From Gracilibacillus kekensis (lineage in GTDB: Bacteria > Bacillota > Bacilli > Bacillales > Amphibacillaceae): 64,000 nt of DNA. Position 1 is the stretch's first letter; each line of letters begins with the position of its first letter. The notes under the pieces are model-generated. The model was not told the origin of the DNA. It searched no databases and saw only the letters and a program-made list of their open reading frames with translations. The stretch covers positions 1 through 64,000 of the forward strand of contig NZ_FRCZ01000001.1 of the NCBI RefSeq assembly GCF_900143085.1, in the 5' to 3' direction. The position numbers were made by a program, and so were the translations under genes. Shown here piece by piece: positions 25,629 to 34,629 of the stretch.

Positions 25629-25646
25629 AATAATCGTTACGATTTA
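25629..25646. promoter_or_regulatory. Zur-like box 1
   Basis: On the minus strand TAAATCGTAACGATTATT, close to the Bacillus Zur consensus AAATCGTAATNATTACGATTT, 40 bp upstream of znuA. Confidence 0.65.
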
Positions 25647-25661
25647 AACCTCTGTATAAAC

Positions 25662-25681
25662 CGTCATCATTACGATTAAAT
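25662..25681. promoter_or_regulatory. Zur-like box 2
   Basis: On the minus strand TTTAATCGTAATGATGACG; left half matches Zur well, right half is degenerate. Confidence 0.55.
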
Positions 25682-25710
25682 AATATTATAGACTATGTTA
25701 TCAAATTTGT

Positions 25711-25731
25711 AAATAGTAATTATTACGATTT
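25711..25731. promoter_or_regulatory. Zur-like box 3, near consensus
   Basis: Minus strand AAATCGTAATAATTACTATT(T): all consensus positions but one in the right arm. It lies between the divergent znuA and YtkA-like genes and could control both. Confidence 0.75.
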
Positions 25732-25823
25732 GTTGTTGGTAAATGTCACATGTTGTCCATTGATTATTGCTTAGAGTCGGCGTATAGTAGGTTTTAGAAA
25801 TTAATTATCCACGGAGGATTATC

Positions 25824-26582
25824 ATGAAAAAAATACTATGGATCATACTCTTAACACTTTTTACGATGACCGCATGTGCCAATCAAGGAGAAAATGAGCC
25901 GGAACAAACGGACGAGGTAAAAGGTATAAGTGTAGATTTTGAACTAGCTGAAGAGGCAGACACTGGTGAATCTGTTGAATTAAAGGCTACTGTCACTTAT
26001 GGAGAAGATGAATTAGTCACAGATGCCGAAGAAGTTTCCTTTGAGTATTGGAATGTGGAAGATGAAGAAAATACAGTTACAATTGATGCAAGCAATAATG
26101 AGGATGGTACCTATACAGCAGATGTAGTATTTGATCAACCTGGCACATATGAAATATATGCTCATACGACAGCTAAAGATATGCATACAATGCCTAAAAA
26201 ATCGATCGTGATTAATGGTGATGAGGATATGCAAATGGATGAAGAAAATCACCAAGCACACAGTAGTGAGGATCATAGTCACCATGAAGGTTTTCTGATT
26301 GAATTAGAGGAATATGAAACTGTTACTAAAGAAGAAGATGTAGAATGGACAGTACAGTTAAAAATGGATCAAGAACCATATCAAAATGCAAGAGTGCGAT
26401 ATGAAATCATTCCAGAAGCTAGTGACCAGCATATTTGGTTGGATGCGGAAGAAACAGACGCAGGTACCTATACAAGTAACCATTCCTTTTCCAAAACTGG
26501 CGAATATGAAATCGTCGTCCATGTCACCGACGATAGTGGACTCCATGAACACAAAGAATATACTTTTAAAGTAATTGAGTAA
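25824..26582 (+). CDS. YtkA/FixH-like lipoprotein with two repeat domains
   Basis: A 252-residue lipoprotein (lipobox MTACA, Cys18). It contains two immunoglobulin-like YtkA domains: residues about 32-130 (VELKATVTYGEDEL, AHTTAKDMHTMPKKSI) and about 158-252 (WTVQLKMDQEPYQNARVRYEII, IVVHVTDDSGLHEHKEY), separated by a His/Glu-rich linker HQAHSSEDHSHHEG. The linker may bind zinc or copper. It is divergent from znuA and shares its Zur-like intergenic region, which suggests a role in metal handling; this is inference. Confidence 0.8.
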   Translation: MKKILWIILLTLFTMTACANQGENEPEQTDEVKGISVDFELAEEADTGESVELKATVTYGEDELVTDAEEVSFEYWNVEDEENTVTIDASNNEDGTYTADVVFDQPGTYEIYAHTTAKDMHTMPKKSIVINGDEDMQMDEENHQAHSSEDHSHHEGFLIELEEYETVTKEEDVEWTVQLKMDQEPYQNARVRYEIIPEASDQHIWLDAEETDAGTYTSNHSFSKTGEYEIVVHVTDDSGLHEHKEYTFKVIE

Positions 26583-26583
26583 A

Positions 26584-26613
26584 AAAACAGTGCTTTTAAG
26601 CACTGTTTTTTTA
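26584..26613. terminator. bidirectional terminator
   Basis: AAACAGTGCTTTTAAGCACTGTTT hairpin with A-run before and T-run after, between the convergent YtkA-like and DUF4870 genes. Confidence 0.9.
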
Positions 26614-26934
26614 TTTAATAAATCGGATTACTAAAGGAATACGATATTTTTCTCCACTGTATGCCTTAAACAAAGCAATTAGAGTGAAAATTAAATACAA
26701 AATTCCGACAACTGCTGCTAATATAAACCCAATTAATATTAGCATTAAAATACCACTAACAATCCCATATATCGTGAATGAAATAAAGAAGTTAAGGTAT
26801 TCTTTACCATGATAATCAATAAAATCTGACTCATCCCTTTTGACCATCCAAATAATTATAGGGCCAATAATAGCAGTGAAAAAGCTCAAAAGATATATTA
26901 ACATTGCAAATAAACGTTCATCATTATTCGTCAT
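26611..26934 (-). CDS. DUF4870 membrane protein
   Basis: A 107-residue protein with three to four helices and the DUF4870 pattern: NDERLFAMLIYLLSFF, then GPIIIWMVKRDESDFIDYHG and a C-terminal AYSGEKYRIPLVIRFI. Start at 26934 is preceded by GGAGGTGG; the longer frame to 26967 has no support. Function unknown for the family (Tic20-like fold has been proposed). Confidence 0.85.
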   Translation of the reverse strand: MTNNDERLFAMLIYLLSFFTAIIGPIIIWMVKRDESDFIDYHGKEYLNFFISFTIYGIVSGILMLILIGFILAAVVGILYLIFTLIALFKAYSGEKYRIPLVIRFIK

Positions 26935-27049
26935 TTTACTCCACCTCCCCAACGATAATTGTAGCATAATTTGTCAAATAATATAAAAAAATAGTTTAAT
27001 CAACAGAGAACGTATATACTAAAAGAAAACAAATAAAAGAGGGAACGCA

Positions 27050-28342
27050 ATGAAACTATATGATGTAATTGGAATAGGGATTGGTCCATACAATCTTGGA
27101 TTAGCTGCCCTTACAAATGAAAAAACAGATTTAGAAACGATTTTCTTTGACCAAAACGGAGAATTTGCATGGCATCCAGGCATGCTTATTCATGGGACAG
27201 ATTTGCAAGTACCTTTTTTAGCAGATTTGGTGACTTTTGCGAATCCTACTAGTAAGTATACGTTTTTAAATTATTTACATGAACAAAACCGACTATATAA
27301 ATTTTTCTTTTTTCAAAAATTTGAAATGCCTCGATCTGAGTATGCTTCCTATTTAAAATGGGTTGCAGAACAATTGCCGAGCTGTCATTTAAAATCAGAA
27401 GTTAGTGATGTAATTGATCACGGAAATCATTACGAAGTTGTTGTAAATCATTGGGGAATACAAGAACAGAAGTCATACTTCACAAAACATGTCGTATTGG
27501 GAACGGGCAGTACACCAAATATACCTTTTGAGCTTGATAAAATCGAATCGGAATTTGCTCACCATTCCAGCCAATATGTGTATCTGAAAGACCAAACGAT
27601 ACGTGCTAAACACATTACTGTTGTTGGTTCAGGTCAAAGTGCATCTGAGATATTCTATGATTTACTCAAATTACAGGAACATTTTAACTATCATCTAGCA
27701 TGGTATACGAGATCTCCTGGATTTCTTCAACTGGATAATTCGAAACTTGGTCAAGAAGTATTTTCACCTGACTATGTCGACTATTTTCAGACGCTGTCTT
27801 TTCAACAACGACAAGCGACATTAGAGCATTTAGGACAATTACGAAAAGGGATTGACAAGGAGACGTTACATAAGATTCATGAATTACTTTACCATCGAAC
27901 GGTTGATAACAAGCCAATACCTGTTACCATCCAACCATTAACTGAAATTAATAAAGTATCAAAGAAAGGAATGGGTTTAGAAGTGCAGGCGACACAGTGG
28001 CAAAAAGAAGATACCTTTTCATTTGATACTGAAAAAGTAGTGCTTGCGACAGGATATAAACCAAATATTCCAGATTGGTTTTACGATCGCTTCCGAGATA
28101 AAATAGAGTGGGAAGATGATAAATTATATAAAGTGGATTCAAATTTCAGACTTTCTTTTAAAGATGGCTCCCGTACTCACCATTTTTATACATTCACTAA
28201 TTTAGCCCATTCACATGGTACGGGTGCTACCAATTTAGGGTTGGCCGTTGATCGTAATATCCAAATCATTAATGAAATAGCAGGTAAAACAATTTATGAG
28301 CAACAACGAGACACGATATTCACTCAATTTAAACCAGAGTGA
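27050..28342 (+). CDS. lysine/ornithine N-monooxygenase
   Basis: The 430-residue flavoprotein has the FAD loop GIGIGPYNLGLAAL at residues 8-21, the NADPH loop VVGSGQSASEIFYDLL near 187-202, and a C-terminal ATGYKP and NLGLAVDRN segment. It belongs to the IucD/SidA/PvdA family that hydroxylates lysine or ornithine for hydroxamate siderophores. No siderophore synthetase or transporter gene lies within the window, so it is an orphan here. AGAGGG precedes the start. The 3' end overlaps the convergent gene at 28324 by 19 bp. Confidence 0.88.
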   Translation: MKLYDVIGIGIGPYNLGLAALTNEKTDLETIFFDQNGEFAWHPGMLIHGTDLQVPFLADLVTFANPTSKYTFLNYLHEQNRLYKFFFFQKFEMPRSEYASYLKWVAEQLPSCHLKSEVSDVIDHGNHYEVVVNHWGIQEQKSYFTKHVVLGTGSTPNIPFELDKIESEFAHHSSQYVYLKDQTIRAKHITVVGSGQSASEIFYDLLKLQEHFNYHLAWYTRSPGFLQLDNSKLGQEVFSPDYVDYFQTLSFQQRQATLEHLGQLRKGIDKETLHKIHELLYHRTVDNKPIPVTIQPLTEINKVSKKGMGLEVQATQWQKEDTFSFDTEKVVLATGYKPNIPDWFYDRFRDKIEWEDDKLYKVDSNFRLSFKDGSRTHHFYTFTNLAHSHGTGATNLGLAVDRNIQIINEIAGKTIYEQQRDTIFTQFKPE

Positions 28343-28788
28343 TTCTCGCGCAAGCTTTTTCTTTCCAATGTTTGATAGTCATTTGATTTTATAAATGGAA
28401 TTTGCTTGGCAATAGCAAATTGCTCCAACTCTTGATAAAGACGATGTGGTTGGAATGCGATAAATCTGATTGGCAGACCCTTTCTTCTTTTAATCGTTGC
28501 ATTTTTCGTTGTCCAGCCAACTCTTACAAATTGGATGATCCTTATCTGATCTGGTTTAATATTATTACCATATATAGTCCATTTCAAAAAAAGTATTTGA
28601 TAATCTATAGAGTGATCCTTTATCTGAACTTGAAATGAAATAAACAGACACAGAAAAGTGAATGTTACTATAATTAGTTGAAATGCTAGTAATATGTTAA
28701 CTTGAGACAAACTAAGAGAAATAGTAACAATTTGAAGAACCAATATGAAAATAAGAATTTTAAATGGTGACTTGGCATAACACTTCAT
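28324..28788 (-). CDS. two-helix membrane protein with PH-like C-terminal part
   Basis: A 154-residue protein: two helices (about 10-27 and 31-52) followed by a soluble part with alternating beta pattern (FQVQIKDHSIDYQILFLKWTIYG, IIQFVRVGWTTKNATIKRRKG) like small bacterial PH-domain proteins. ATG at 28788 is preceded by GGGGGTG; a longer frame to 28902 would run into queE and is rejected. Not recognised further. It may be the last gene of the que transcript, 55 bp after queE. Confidence 0.65.
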   Translation of the reverse strand: MKCYAKSPFKILIFILVLQIVTISLSLSQVNILLAFQLIIVTFTFLCLFISFQVQIKDHSIDYQILFLKWTIYGNNIKPDQIRIIQFVRVGWTTKNATIKRRKGLPIRFIAFQPHRLYQELEQFAIAKQIPFIKSNDYQTLERKSLRENHSGLN

Positions 28789-28843
28789 GATCACACCCCC
28801 ACTAAAAATTATAGCATAAAAAGTAGAGGAGTTTGAAATTTTT

Positions 28844-29572
28844 TCAAACTCCTCTTTTGTTACCCCATACAAGGGCATGAACTTGTGGTAAGACACGAAC
28901 ATGATTCAATGCTGAGTTCGCCATTACCTTATCTATTAACCATTCATATTTCTCTAATAAATGACTTGCTAAATCTCTAGGTTTGTGCTCTTCTAAATCA
29001 TCGTTACCAACTTGCAAGAAAAAAGGGACACTAGGATATCTTTGATGTACCTTTTCTGCAAATTGTAAATCCTCATTATTAAAAACTACTACTTTCAAAC
29101 TTGTATTACTCAAGCGTTTGTTGGTAATCAATTTATCGATAATATCATCTAAAACTTGCCAGTTGGTTTTCATTTTAGAACTGGGTGGTTTAGGAGAAAT
29201 TGTCAAGTCATCTATCTTTACAAACCAGTCTTGCCAACGACTTCCCTGTGTTTCAAGGGCAACTTCGATTTTGTGTTCGTGAAGAGTATCAATCAACTCA
29301 CCTAGATATTTCAATAGTGCCGGGTTCCCACCTGAAATGGTTACATGGTCAAATTGATTCCCACCTATTTCTTTAAGCCTTAAATAGATTTGATCAGCTG
29401 ACATTTTGACGATATCGTCCTTGGCACTTCCATTCCATGTAAAGGGAGAGTCACACCAAGCACAGCTGTAATCACAACCTGCCGTGCGAACAAACATTGT
29501 TTTTCGGCCAACAACCATTCCTTCCCCTTGAATAGTAGGCCCAAAAATCTCTAATACAGGAATCTTATTCAT
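28844..29572 (-). CDS. queE: 7-carboxy-7-deazaguanine synthase
   Basis: A 242-residue radical SAM enzyme. The cluster motif TAGCDYSCAWCD gives Cys33, Cys37 and Cys40 (C-x3-C-x2-C), and GPTIQGEG and SGGNPALL are family motifs. It converts 6-carboxytetrahydropterin to 7-carboxy-7-deazaguanine in queuosine synthesis. Overlaps queD by eight bases, in a preQ1-riboswitch operon queC-queD-queE. Confidence 0.95.
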   Translation of the reverse strand: MNKIPVLEIFGPTIQGEGMVVGRKTMFVRTAGCDYSCAWCDSPFTWNGSAKDDIVKMSADQIYLRLKEIGGNQFDHVTISGGNPALLKYLGELIDTLHEHKIEVALETQGSRWQDWFVKIDDLTISPKPPSSKMKTNWQVLDDIIDKLITNKRLSNTSLKVVVFNNEDLQFAEKVHQRYPSVPFFLQVGNDDLEEHKPRDLASHLLEKYEWLIDKVMANSALNHVRVLPQVHALVWGNKRGV

Positions 29573-30032
29573 TCAACATCCACTCCCGCCTTGCTTCGGC
29601 ATAGCTTGTGGGTGTTTCAAACAAACGAACAAACTCCACACGACATTGATAAGTATCATTTAGCAATGCTGCTTCCATTTTCTCAAATATCCAAACCACC
29701 ATATTTTCTGCGGTTGTATTCATCTTTGGCAATGTTTCATTTAAATAACGGTGATCTAAATGAATCTCAATTTGTTCTTTCCATATTTTCTTAATATCAC
29801 CGAAATCAATAACAATCCCGATATCATCTACATACCCACTGATGCCGAATACAACTTTATATGTATGCCCATGTAAATTCTTACATTTGCCTTCATAACA
29901 GTGTAAATGATGTGCTGCATCAAAAGTGAATTCTTTGCTCACTAGTACTCGTTTTTGATGGTACTGAAGTTCATCCTTTTGAATGTCCTTATTTATTTTT
30001 TGTAATTCTTCAACAATTTGAAAGCCGAACAT
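29565..30032 (-). CDS. queD: 6-carboxytetrahydropterin synthase
   Basis: A 155-residue PTPS-fold enzyme. Zinc ligands are in FDAAHHL (about His41) and LHGHTY (His54, His56); catalytic Cys50 lies in GKCKNLHGH. It converts dihydroneopterin triphosphate to 6-carboxytetrahydropterin. The N-terminus is about 25 residues longer than the E. coli enzyme. Its start overlaps the queC stop. Confidence 0.93.
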   Translation of the reverse strand: MFGFQIVEELQKINKDIQKDELQYHQKRVLVSKEFTFDAAHHLHCYEGKCKNLHGHTYKVVFGISGYVDDIGIVIDFGDIKKIWKEQIEIHLDHRYLNETLPKMNTTAENMVVWIFEKMEAALLNDTYQCRVEFVRLFETPTSYAEARREWMLNE

Positions 30033-30700
30033 TAATTATTCTCCTCTGCGCGTTGTTCTAGATACAGGTCTAATCCTTTTTGTCGCAGCTCACATGCCGG
30101 ACATTCACCACATCCAGCACCTCTTACACCGTTGTAACAAGTCAATGTCTTTTCACGGACATAATTAAATGAACCTAGTTGATCCGCTAATTGCCATGTT
30201 TGTGCTTTATCTAACCACATTAATGGAGTATGTACGACAAAGTCATCATCCATCGAAAGATTTAACGTAACGTTTAGTGATTTAATAAACACATCTCGAC
30301 AATCTGGATAACCACTAAAATCCGTTTCACACACACCAGTAATAATGTGTTTTGCATTAATTTGTTTTGCTAAAATTGTCGCAAAAGATAAGAATAATAG
30401 ATTACGACCGGGTACAAAGGTATTTGGTAATGCCCCATCTTTTCCCTCTTCAACCTCCATATCACTGCGCGTTAAGGCATTAGGTGCCAATTGATTAAGA
30501 AGTGACATATCTAGAATATGATGTTTTAAGTTCTGGTTTGTAGCAATTTCTTTTGCAACTTCAATTTCTTCCTTATGTCGCTGGTTATAATCAAAGGTAA
30601 CTAACTCTACATGATCAAACCGTTCTAATGCCCAGAATAAACAGGTTGTGCTATCTTGCCCACCACTAAAGACAACGACTGCTCGATTATTTTTGTTCAT
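30032..30700 (-). CDS. queC: 7-cyano-7-deazaguanine synthase
   Basis: A 222-residue enzyme with the ATP loop [15 protein letters not shown] at residues 8-22 and a zinc Cys cluster near the end ([21 protein letters not shown]; four Cys). It makes preQ0 from 7-carboxy-7-deazaguanine. ATG at 30700 is preceded by AAGGGG; the longer frame to 30787 would run through the terminator hairpin. First gene after the preQ1 riboswitch. Confidence 0.95.
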   Translation of the reverse strand: MNKNNRAVVVFSGGQDSTTCLFWALERFDHVELVTFDYNQRHKEEIEVAKEIATNQNLKHHILDMSLLNQLAPNALTRSDMEVEEGKDGALPNTFVPGRNLLFLSFATILAKQINAKHIITGVCETDFSGYPDCRDVFIKSLNVTLNLSMDDDFVVHTPLMWLDKAQTWQLADQLGSFNYVREKTLTCYNGVRGAGCGECPACELRQKGLDLYLEQRAEENN

Positions 30701-30745
30701 AAAAAAAATCCCCTTTCTAATCTTAAAAAGAGAATTCTGCACACC

Positions 30746-30784
30746 AAAAAAAACAAAAAAATCATACCTAAGGCTCGGTATGAT
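30746..30784 (-). terminator. preQ1 riboswitch terminator
   Basis: ATCATACC GAGCCTTA GGTATGAT hairpin followed on the minus strand by a long T-run (TTTTTTTG then more T). It lies directly behind the aptamer and ahead of queC; binding of preQ1 should favour it. Confidence 0.88.
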
Positions 30785-30787
30785 CAT

Positions 30788-30823
30788 CCTTAGTTTTTTA
30801 TAGAGGGTGTAGCTAGAACCTCT
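30788..30823 (-). ncRNA. preQ1-I riboswitch aptamer
   Basis: The minus strand reads AGAGGTTCTAGCTACACCCT followed by CTATAAAAAACTAAGG, the conserved preQ1 class I aptamer with its H-type pseudoknot: AGAGG/CCTCT stem, CTAGCTACA loop, A-rich strand and CTAAGG tail. It sits upstream of queC-queD-queE, the classic target. Confidence 0.96.
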
Positions 30824-30861
30824 CCTGCAAAATTTGCAGAGTTTTTATTCGAAACCACAAT

Positions 30862-30890
30862 AGTATAACATATATTTAATAATAATTGAA
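30862..30890 (-). promoter_or_regulatory. probable SigA promoter of the que operon
   Basis: Minus strand TTCAAT - 17 bases - TATACT, about 40 bp upstream of the preQ1 aptamer. Four of six -35 positions and five of six -10 positions match the SigA consensus. Confidence 0.6.
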
Positions 30891-31027
30891 CACTGACGTT
30901 AATAAAATCATATTTTAGTAGTTGTCTGAAACATTATAAAATCATGGTGCAGAAACCATTACTTAAGATAAGGTTAGATTATTCAGTATTTCTTCTTAGA
31001 CATAAGACGAAATCTTGGTGATGGATA

Positions 31028-31280
31028 CTCATCGGGATTTCAAGCGTTGATTTCAAGTGAAATACCGATGAGATGATTCCTCATCGGCAGTTTGAGCATT
31101 GATTTCAAGGGAAATGCCGATGAGGTGCTTTCTCGTCGGCATTTCGAGTATTGATTTCAAAGAAAATGCAGATGAGATGCTTTCTCGTCGGCATTTCGAG
31201 CATTGATTTCAGGAAAAATGCAGATGAGATGATTCTTCGTCGGCATTTCGAGTATTGATTTCAGGGGAAATGCAGATGAG
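31028..31280. repeat. tandem array of five 52-bp hairpin units
   Basis: Five head-to-tail units start at 31028, 31080, 31132, 31184 and 31236. In the second unit CTCATCGGCA and TGCCGATGAG form an inverted repeat around TTTGAGCATTGATTTCAAGG-type loop, so each unit can fold as a hairpin; later units carry CTCGTCGGC and GCAGATGAG. There are no unique spacers, so it is not a CRISPR array. The rest of the 30891-31311 gap shows no gene. Confidence 0.9.
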
Positions 31281-31311
31281 AATGCACGATTATCTATGTG
31301 TTATTTGAATA

Positions 31312-32328
31312 TTATTCCCTTCCACGATTCCGCTGCATATCTGCTGCTTGATCATATGGATAACTAACATACAACTCACTTGCTTTATCTAATCGCTTCA
31401 TTTGCTCATCGGTTAAAGACCAACCTGCCGCTCCAAGATTGGCTTCAAGTTGCTCAAGATTACGAGCTCCAATAATAGGTGCAGTTACACCTCTCTTTTG
31501 CAGTAACCAATTAATCGCTGTTTGAGCAGGTGTTTTTCCAGCTTGTTGAGCCACCTCTATTAATTCATCAATTAAATGCCATGTGAATTCATTATTATAC
31601 ATATCCCATGTTTCCTGGTAACCTTTTTTGTCAGCTTCTGCAATTCTAGTATTTTCTGGAGGTTGCGACAAATCTCTGGTGAATTTCCCGCTTAACCAAC
31701 CACCTCTTAAAGGACTCCATGGTATAACACCAAGTCCTTCATTTTCGCATACTTCAATTAACTCCCATTCCGTTGCTCTCGTTAATAAATTATACTGTGG
31801 TTGCAAACATGAAAAAGATTCCCAACCATTCTGTTTACTAACATCAATCGCTTTTTGAAGTTGCCAGCCTTTAAAGTTACTAGCTCCTATGTAGCGTACA
31901 AGACCTTCTCGCACAAGGTCATTTAACGTACTTAGTGTTTCTTCTAAAGGCGTACGCGGGTCCCAGGCATGCACTTGATATAAATCAATATAATCCGTTT
32001 TTAATCGATGTAAACTTTCCTTAATACCAGCCATGATATGTTTACGACTTAATCCTATATCATTAGGTCCATCTCCCATTGGAAATCGAACCTTTGTCGC
32101 TAAAACAAAATCATCTCTCCGTTGTCCTTTTAACCAATTCCCTACAATTTCCTCCGATGCACCGCGCGTATATACATCAGCAGTATCAAGGAAATTGCCG
32201 CCTTTTTCTTTATAATAATCTAATATCTTAAAACTATCAGACTCGCTAGTCTCTCTACCTAAAGTCATTGTACCTAAACACAATTCACTTACACGTAAAC
32301 CTGTTTTACCTAAATAACGATTTTCCAA
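31312..32328 (-). CDS. aldo/keto reductase
   Basis: The 338-residue NADPH-dependent oxidoreductase: [21 protein letters not shown] at the start, catalytic Asp and Tyr in [10 protein letters not shown], Lys in LATKVRF, His in YQVHAWDP, and a C-terminal [14 protein letters not shown]. It resembles the YhdN/general stress AKR group. I place the start at TTG 32328, eight bases after GGAGGTG, rather than at 32367, since [10 protein letters not shown] is the family N-terminus. Substrate unknown. Divergent from guaC. Confidence 0.9.
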   Translation of the reverse strand: MENRYLGKTGLRVSELCLGTMTLGRETSESDSFKILDYYKEKGGNFLDTADVYTRGASEEIVGNWLKGQRRDDFVLATKVRFPMGDGPNDIGLSRKHIMAGIKESLHRLKTDYIDLYQVHAWDPRTPLEETLSTLNDLVREGLVRYIGASNFKGWQLQKAIDVSKQNGWESFSCLQPQYNLLTRATEWELIEVCENEGLGVIPWSPLRGGWLSGKFTRDLSQPPENTRIAEADKKGYQETWDMYNNEFTWHLIDELIEVAQQAGKTPAQTAINWLLQKRGVTAPIIGARNLEQLEANLGAAGWSLTDEQMKRLDKASELYVSYPYDQAADMQRNRGRE

Positions 32329-32518
32329 CAGATACACCTCCAAATAGTAATCGCTTTCATTTTTCATTACTTATTATATCGAATTTATTAACTTAGGTAA
32401 AAAGATTCGTTTTATAGACTATTATTCATTGACAACAACACTAAATTATTTTATATTACTAAAGGCGAATATTTTCGCTTTATTATTTAAAATAGTTCGT
32501 TTTTTAGGAGTGACAACA

Positions 32519-33496
32519 TTGGACAATGTATTCGATTATGAAGATATTCAATTAATTCCCGCAAAATGTATTGTGAACAGTCGTTCAGAATGTGATACGT
32601 CTATACAATTCGGTAAACATAAATTTCGACTTCCAGTAGTACCCGCTAATATGCAAACTATCATAGATGAGAAAGTTGCTCTATATTTAGCGGAACGAGG
32701 CTACTTCTATGTGATGCACCGGTTTGAACCAGAAACAAGGAAAAACTTTATCCAAACATTACACAAGGATGATTTTATTGCTTCTATCAGTGTTGGTGTC
32801 AAAGAAGAGGAATATCGCTTTATAGAAGAACTGGCCAAAGAGGAGCTTGTACCTGATTATATTACTATTGATATCGCCCATGGCCACTCCAACGCAGTTA
32901 TTAATATGATTCAACATATAAAAAAACATTTACCTGAAAGTTTCGTTATAGCAGGAAATGTTGGTACACCTGAAGCAGTACGCGAGTTAGAAAACGCTGG
33001 GGCGGACGCCACCAAAGTAGGGATTGGGCCCGGTAAGGTTTGTATAACTAAAATCAAAACAGGTTTTGGAACAGGCGGATGGCAATTAGCTGCGTTACGT
33101 TGGTGTGCAAAAGCTGCGACAAAACCTATTATTGCCGATGGCGGTATCCGTACACATGGCGATATTGCTAAGTCTGTCCGTTTCGGTGCTTCGATGGTGA
33201 TGATCGGCTCGCTTTTCGCTGGACACAAAGAATCTCCTGGAACTACTGTTGAAAAGGATGGTCACTTATTCAAAGAATATTTTGGCTCCGCTTCAGAGTA
33301 TCAAAAAGGCGAAAAGAAAAATGTGGAAGGCAAAAAAATGTATGTAGAATACAAAGGCTCGTTACAAGATACGCTAACTGAAATGGAACAAGACTTACAA
33401 TCCTCGATTTCATATGCCGGCGGAACAAACCTAGAAGCAATTCGCACGGTCGATTATGTAGTTGTTAAAAATTCGATTTTTAATGGGGATAAATAG
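32519..33496 (+). CDS. guaC: GMP reductase
   Basis: A 325-residue IMPDH/GMPR barrel that converts GMP to IMP with NADPH. The start TTG at 32519 follows AGGAG at good spacing and gives [14 protein letters not shown]; upstream in-frame residues are non-homologous. Catalytic Cys175 lies in [11 protein letters not shown]; substrate loops [16 protein letters not shown] and [14 protein letters not shown] follow. No CBS domains and the 325-residue length favour GMP reductase over IMP dehydrogenase. Confidence 0.93.
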   Translation: MDNVFDYEDIQLIPAKCIVNSRSECDTSIQFGKHKFRLPVVPANMQTIIDEKVALYLAERGYFYVMHRFEPETRKNFIQTLHKDDFIASISVGVKEEEYRFIEELAKEELVPDYITIDIAHGHSNAVINMIQHIKKHLPESFVIAGNVGTPEAVRELENAGADATKVGIGPGKVCITKIKTGFGTGGWQLAALRWCAKAATKPIIADGGIRTHGDIAKSVRFGASMVMIGSLFAGHKESPGTTVEKDGHLFKEYFGSASEYQKGEKKNVEGKKMYVEYKGSLQDTLTEMEQDLQSSISYAGGTNLEAIRTVDYVVVKNSIFNGDK

Positions 33497-33526
33497 TTAC
33501 ACAGATAAACCTTAATAATGATAAAA

Positions 33527-33570
33527 CCATAAGGAGATGAATTCTATAATTAGAATTCATCTTCTTATGG
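33527..33570 (+). terminator. hairpin 3' of guaC
   Basis: CCATAAGGAGATGAATTC pairs with GAATTCATCTTCTTATGG (one mismatch) around an eight-base loop. The T-run is poor (ATTAATAAT), so termination is likely but not certain. Confidence 0.65.
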
Positions 33571-33701
33571 ATTAATAATATCAGAAATCTAGTAAGTTTA
33601 TTTTAAAATATGTAGATATTTTGACTCTTATTAAAATTGTTCCATAAAAATTTTTAGTAATGCTATAATATTTGTGTATCAAACAAAGGAGTGTATCTAA
33701 A

Positions 33702-34223
33702 ATGAAAAAAGTACCTTTCCTTATAACAATTATATTAGCTGCCTTCTTAACAGCCTGTGGTAACAACTCCAGCCAAAAGGAATTATCTACTGCTGAGTTA
33801 AAGGAATTAGTTCATCAATATAGTGTAGATGATAAAACTGCACAATCTGCATCAATCTCTTCCACTGATTTGATAATTACAGAAGAAGAAGGACAGGAAA
33901 AGTCTTACGCTTTGCCGAATGATGATTTTTTTGTGTCAATTGCGCCTTATGAACATACGACACACCCATGTACTATCCATAGTTTAACAGGTTGCCAAGG
34001 AGAAATGGCGAATACTGAATTTGATGTATATATTGAAGACATGGATGGTAATGTTGTGATAGATGAACCGAGAACGTCATTTGATAACGGGTTTATTGAT
34101 CTATGGTTACCAAGAGATAAATCATATAAAATCACAATAAAGCATAATGACAAAGTAGTAGAATCTGAAATTTCTACATTTGAAGACGATGGTACATGTA
34201 TTACAACCATGCAATTAATCTAA
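33702..34223 (+). CDS. cueP: CueP family copper-binding lipoprotein
   Basis: A 173-residue lipoprotein (lipobox LTACG, Cys18). The CueP pattern is clear: FFVSIAPYEHTTHPCTIHSL, TGCQGEMANTEFDV, NGFIDLWLPRDKSYKI and DDGTCITTMQL, with Cys and His residues in each block. CueP is a periplasmic copper protein in Salmonella; this Gram-positive version would sit on the outer face of the membrane. It is convergent with csoR-copA-copZ, which fits copper defence. AAAGGAG precedes the ATG at 33702. Confidence 0.88.
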   Translation: MKKVPFLITIILAAFLTACGNNSSQKELSTAELKELVHQYSVDDKTAQSASISSTDLIITEEEGQEKSYALPNDDFFVSIAPYEHTTHPCTIHSLTGCQGEMANTEFDVYIEDMDGNVVIDEPRTSFDNGFIDLWLPRDKSYKITIKHNDKVVESEISTFEDDGTCITTMQLI

Positions 34224-34351
34224 TTAATTATTTATTGACAAGTGGAGAACATTGTTAACGTTAAGAGCTGAGTATATTATGTAGCAATTTTCTATCAAAA
34301 GAAAACAAGCATAATATACGTCCATCAATGAAGTCTCTCGTTGTTTACGTA

Positions 34352-34391
34352 AATGAGGAGTTACCAATACTATCATTGGTAACTCCTCATT
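34352..34391. terminator. bidirectional terminator between cueP and copZ
   Basis: ATGAGGAGTTACCAAT pairs perfectly with ATTGGTAACTCCTCAT, with A-run and T-run outside. It serves both converging copper units. The 34224-34351 stretch holds nothing else recognisable. Confidence 0.88.
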
Positions 34392-34395
34392 TTAT

Positions 34396-34602
34396 CTATA
34401 CAACCTCATAACCTTGCTCTTCTACTGCTTCTTGCATTTCTTTTATTGTAACTTTTGTATCATCATAGGTAATATCAACTTTACCATTATCTAAGTTCAC
34501 CTCTACTTGAGATACACCACTTAAATCATTAAGAGCACCTTCTACTGATGCCTTACAATGTCCACAAGTCATTCCTTGTACTTCTAATGTTTTTTGTTGC
34601 AT
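34396..34602 (-). CDS. copZ: copper chaperone CopZ
   Basis: A 68-residue HMA-domain protein with the metal motif GMTCGHCKASV (Cys13, Cys16). It carries Cu(I) to the CopA ATPase encoded directly upstream in the same operon. Length and fold are exactly those of Bacillus CopZ. Confidence 0.95.
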   Translation of the reverse strand: MQQKTLEVQGMTCGHCKASVEGALNDLSGVSQVEVNLDNGKVDITYDDTKVTIKEMQEAVEEQGYEVV

Positions 34603-34629
34603 AATCTATCTCTCCTTTTTTTAAATAAT

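Noticed and set aside
28324-28902. 192-residue version of the PH-like membrane protein
   Set aside because: It would start inside queE; GGGGGTG before the ATG at 28788 supports the shorter form.
31028-31280. CRISPR array
   Set aside because: Units are contiguous 52-mers with internal dyads, not identical short repeats separated by unique spacers, and no cas gene is near.
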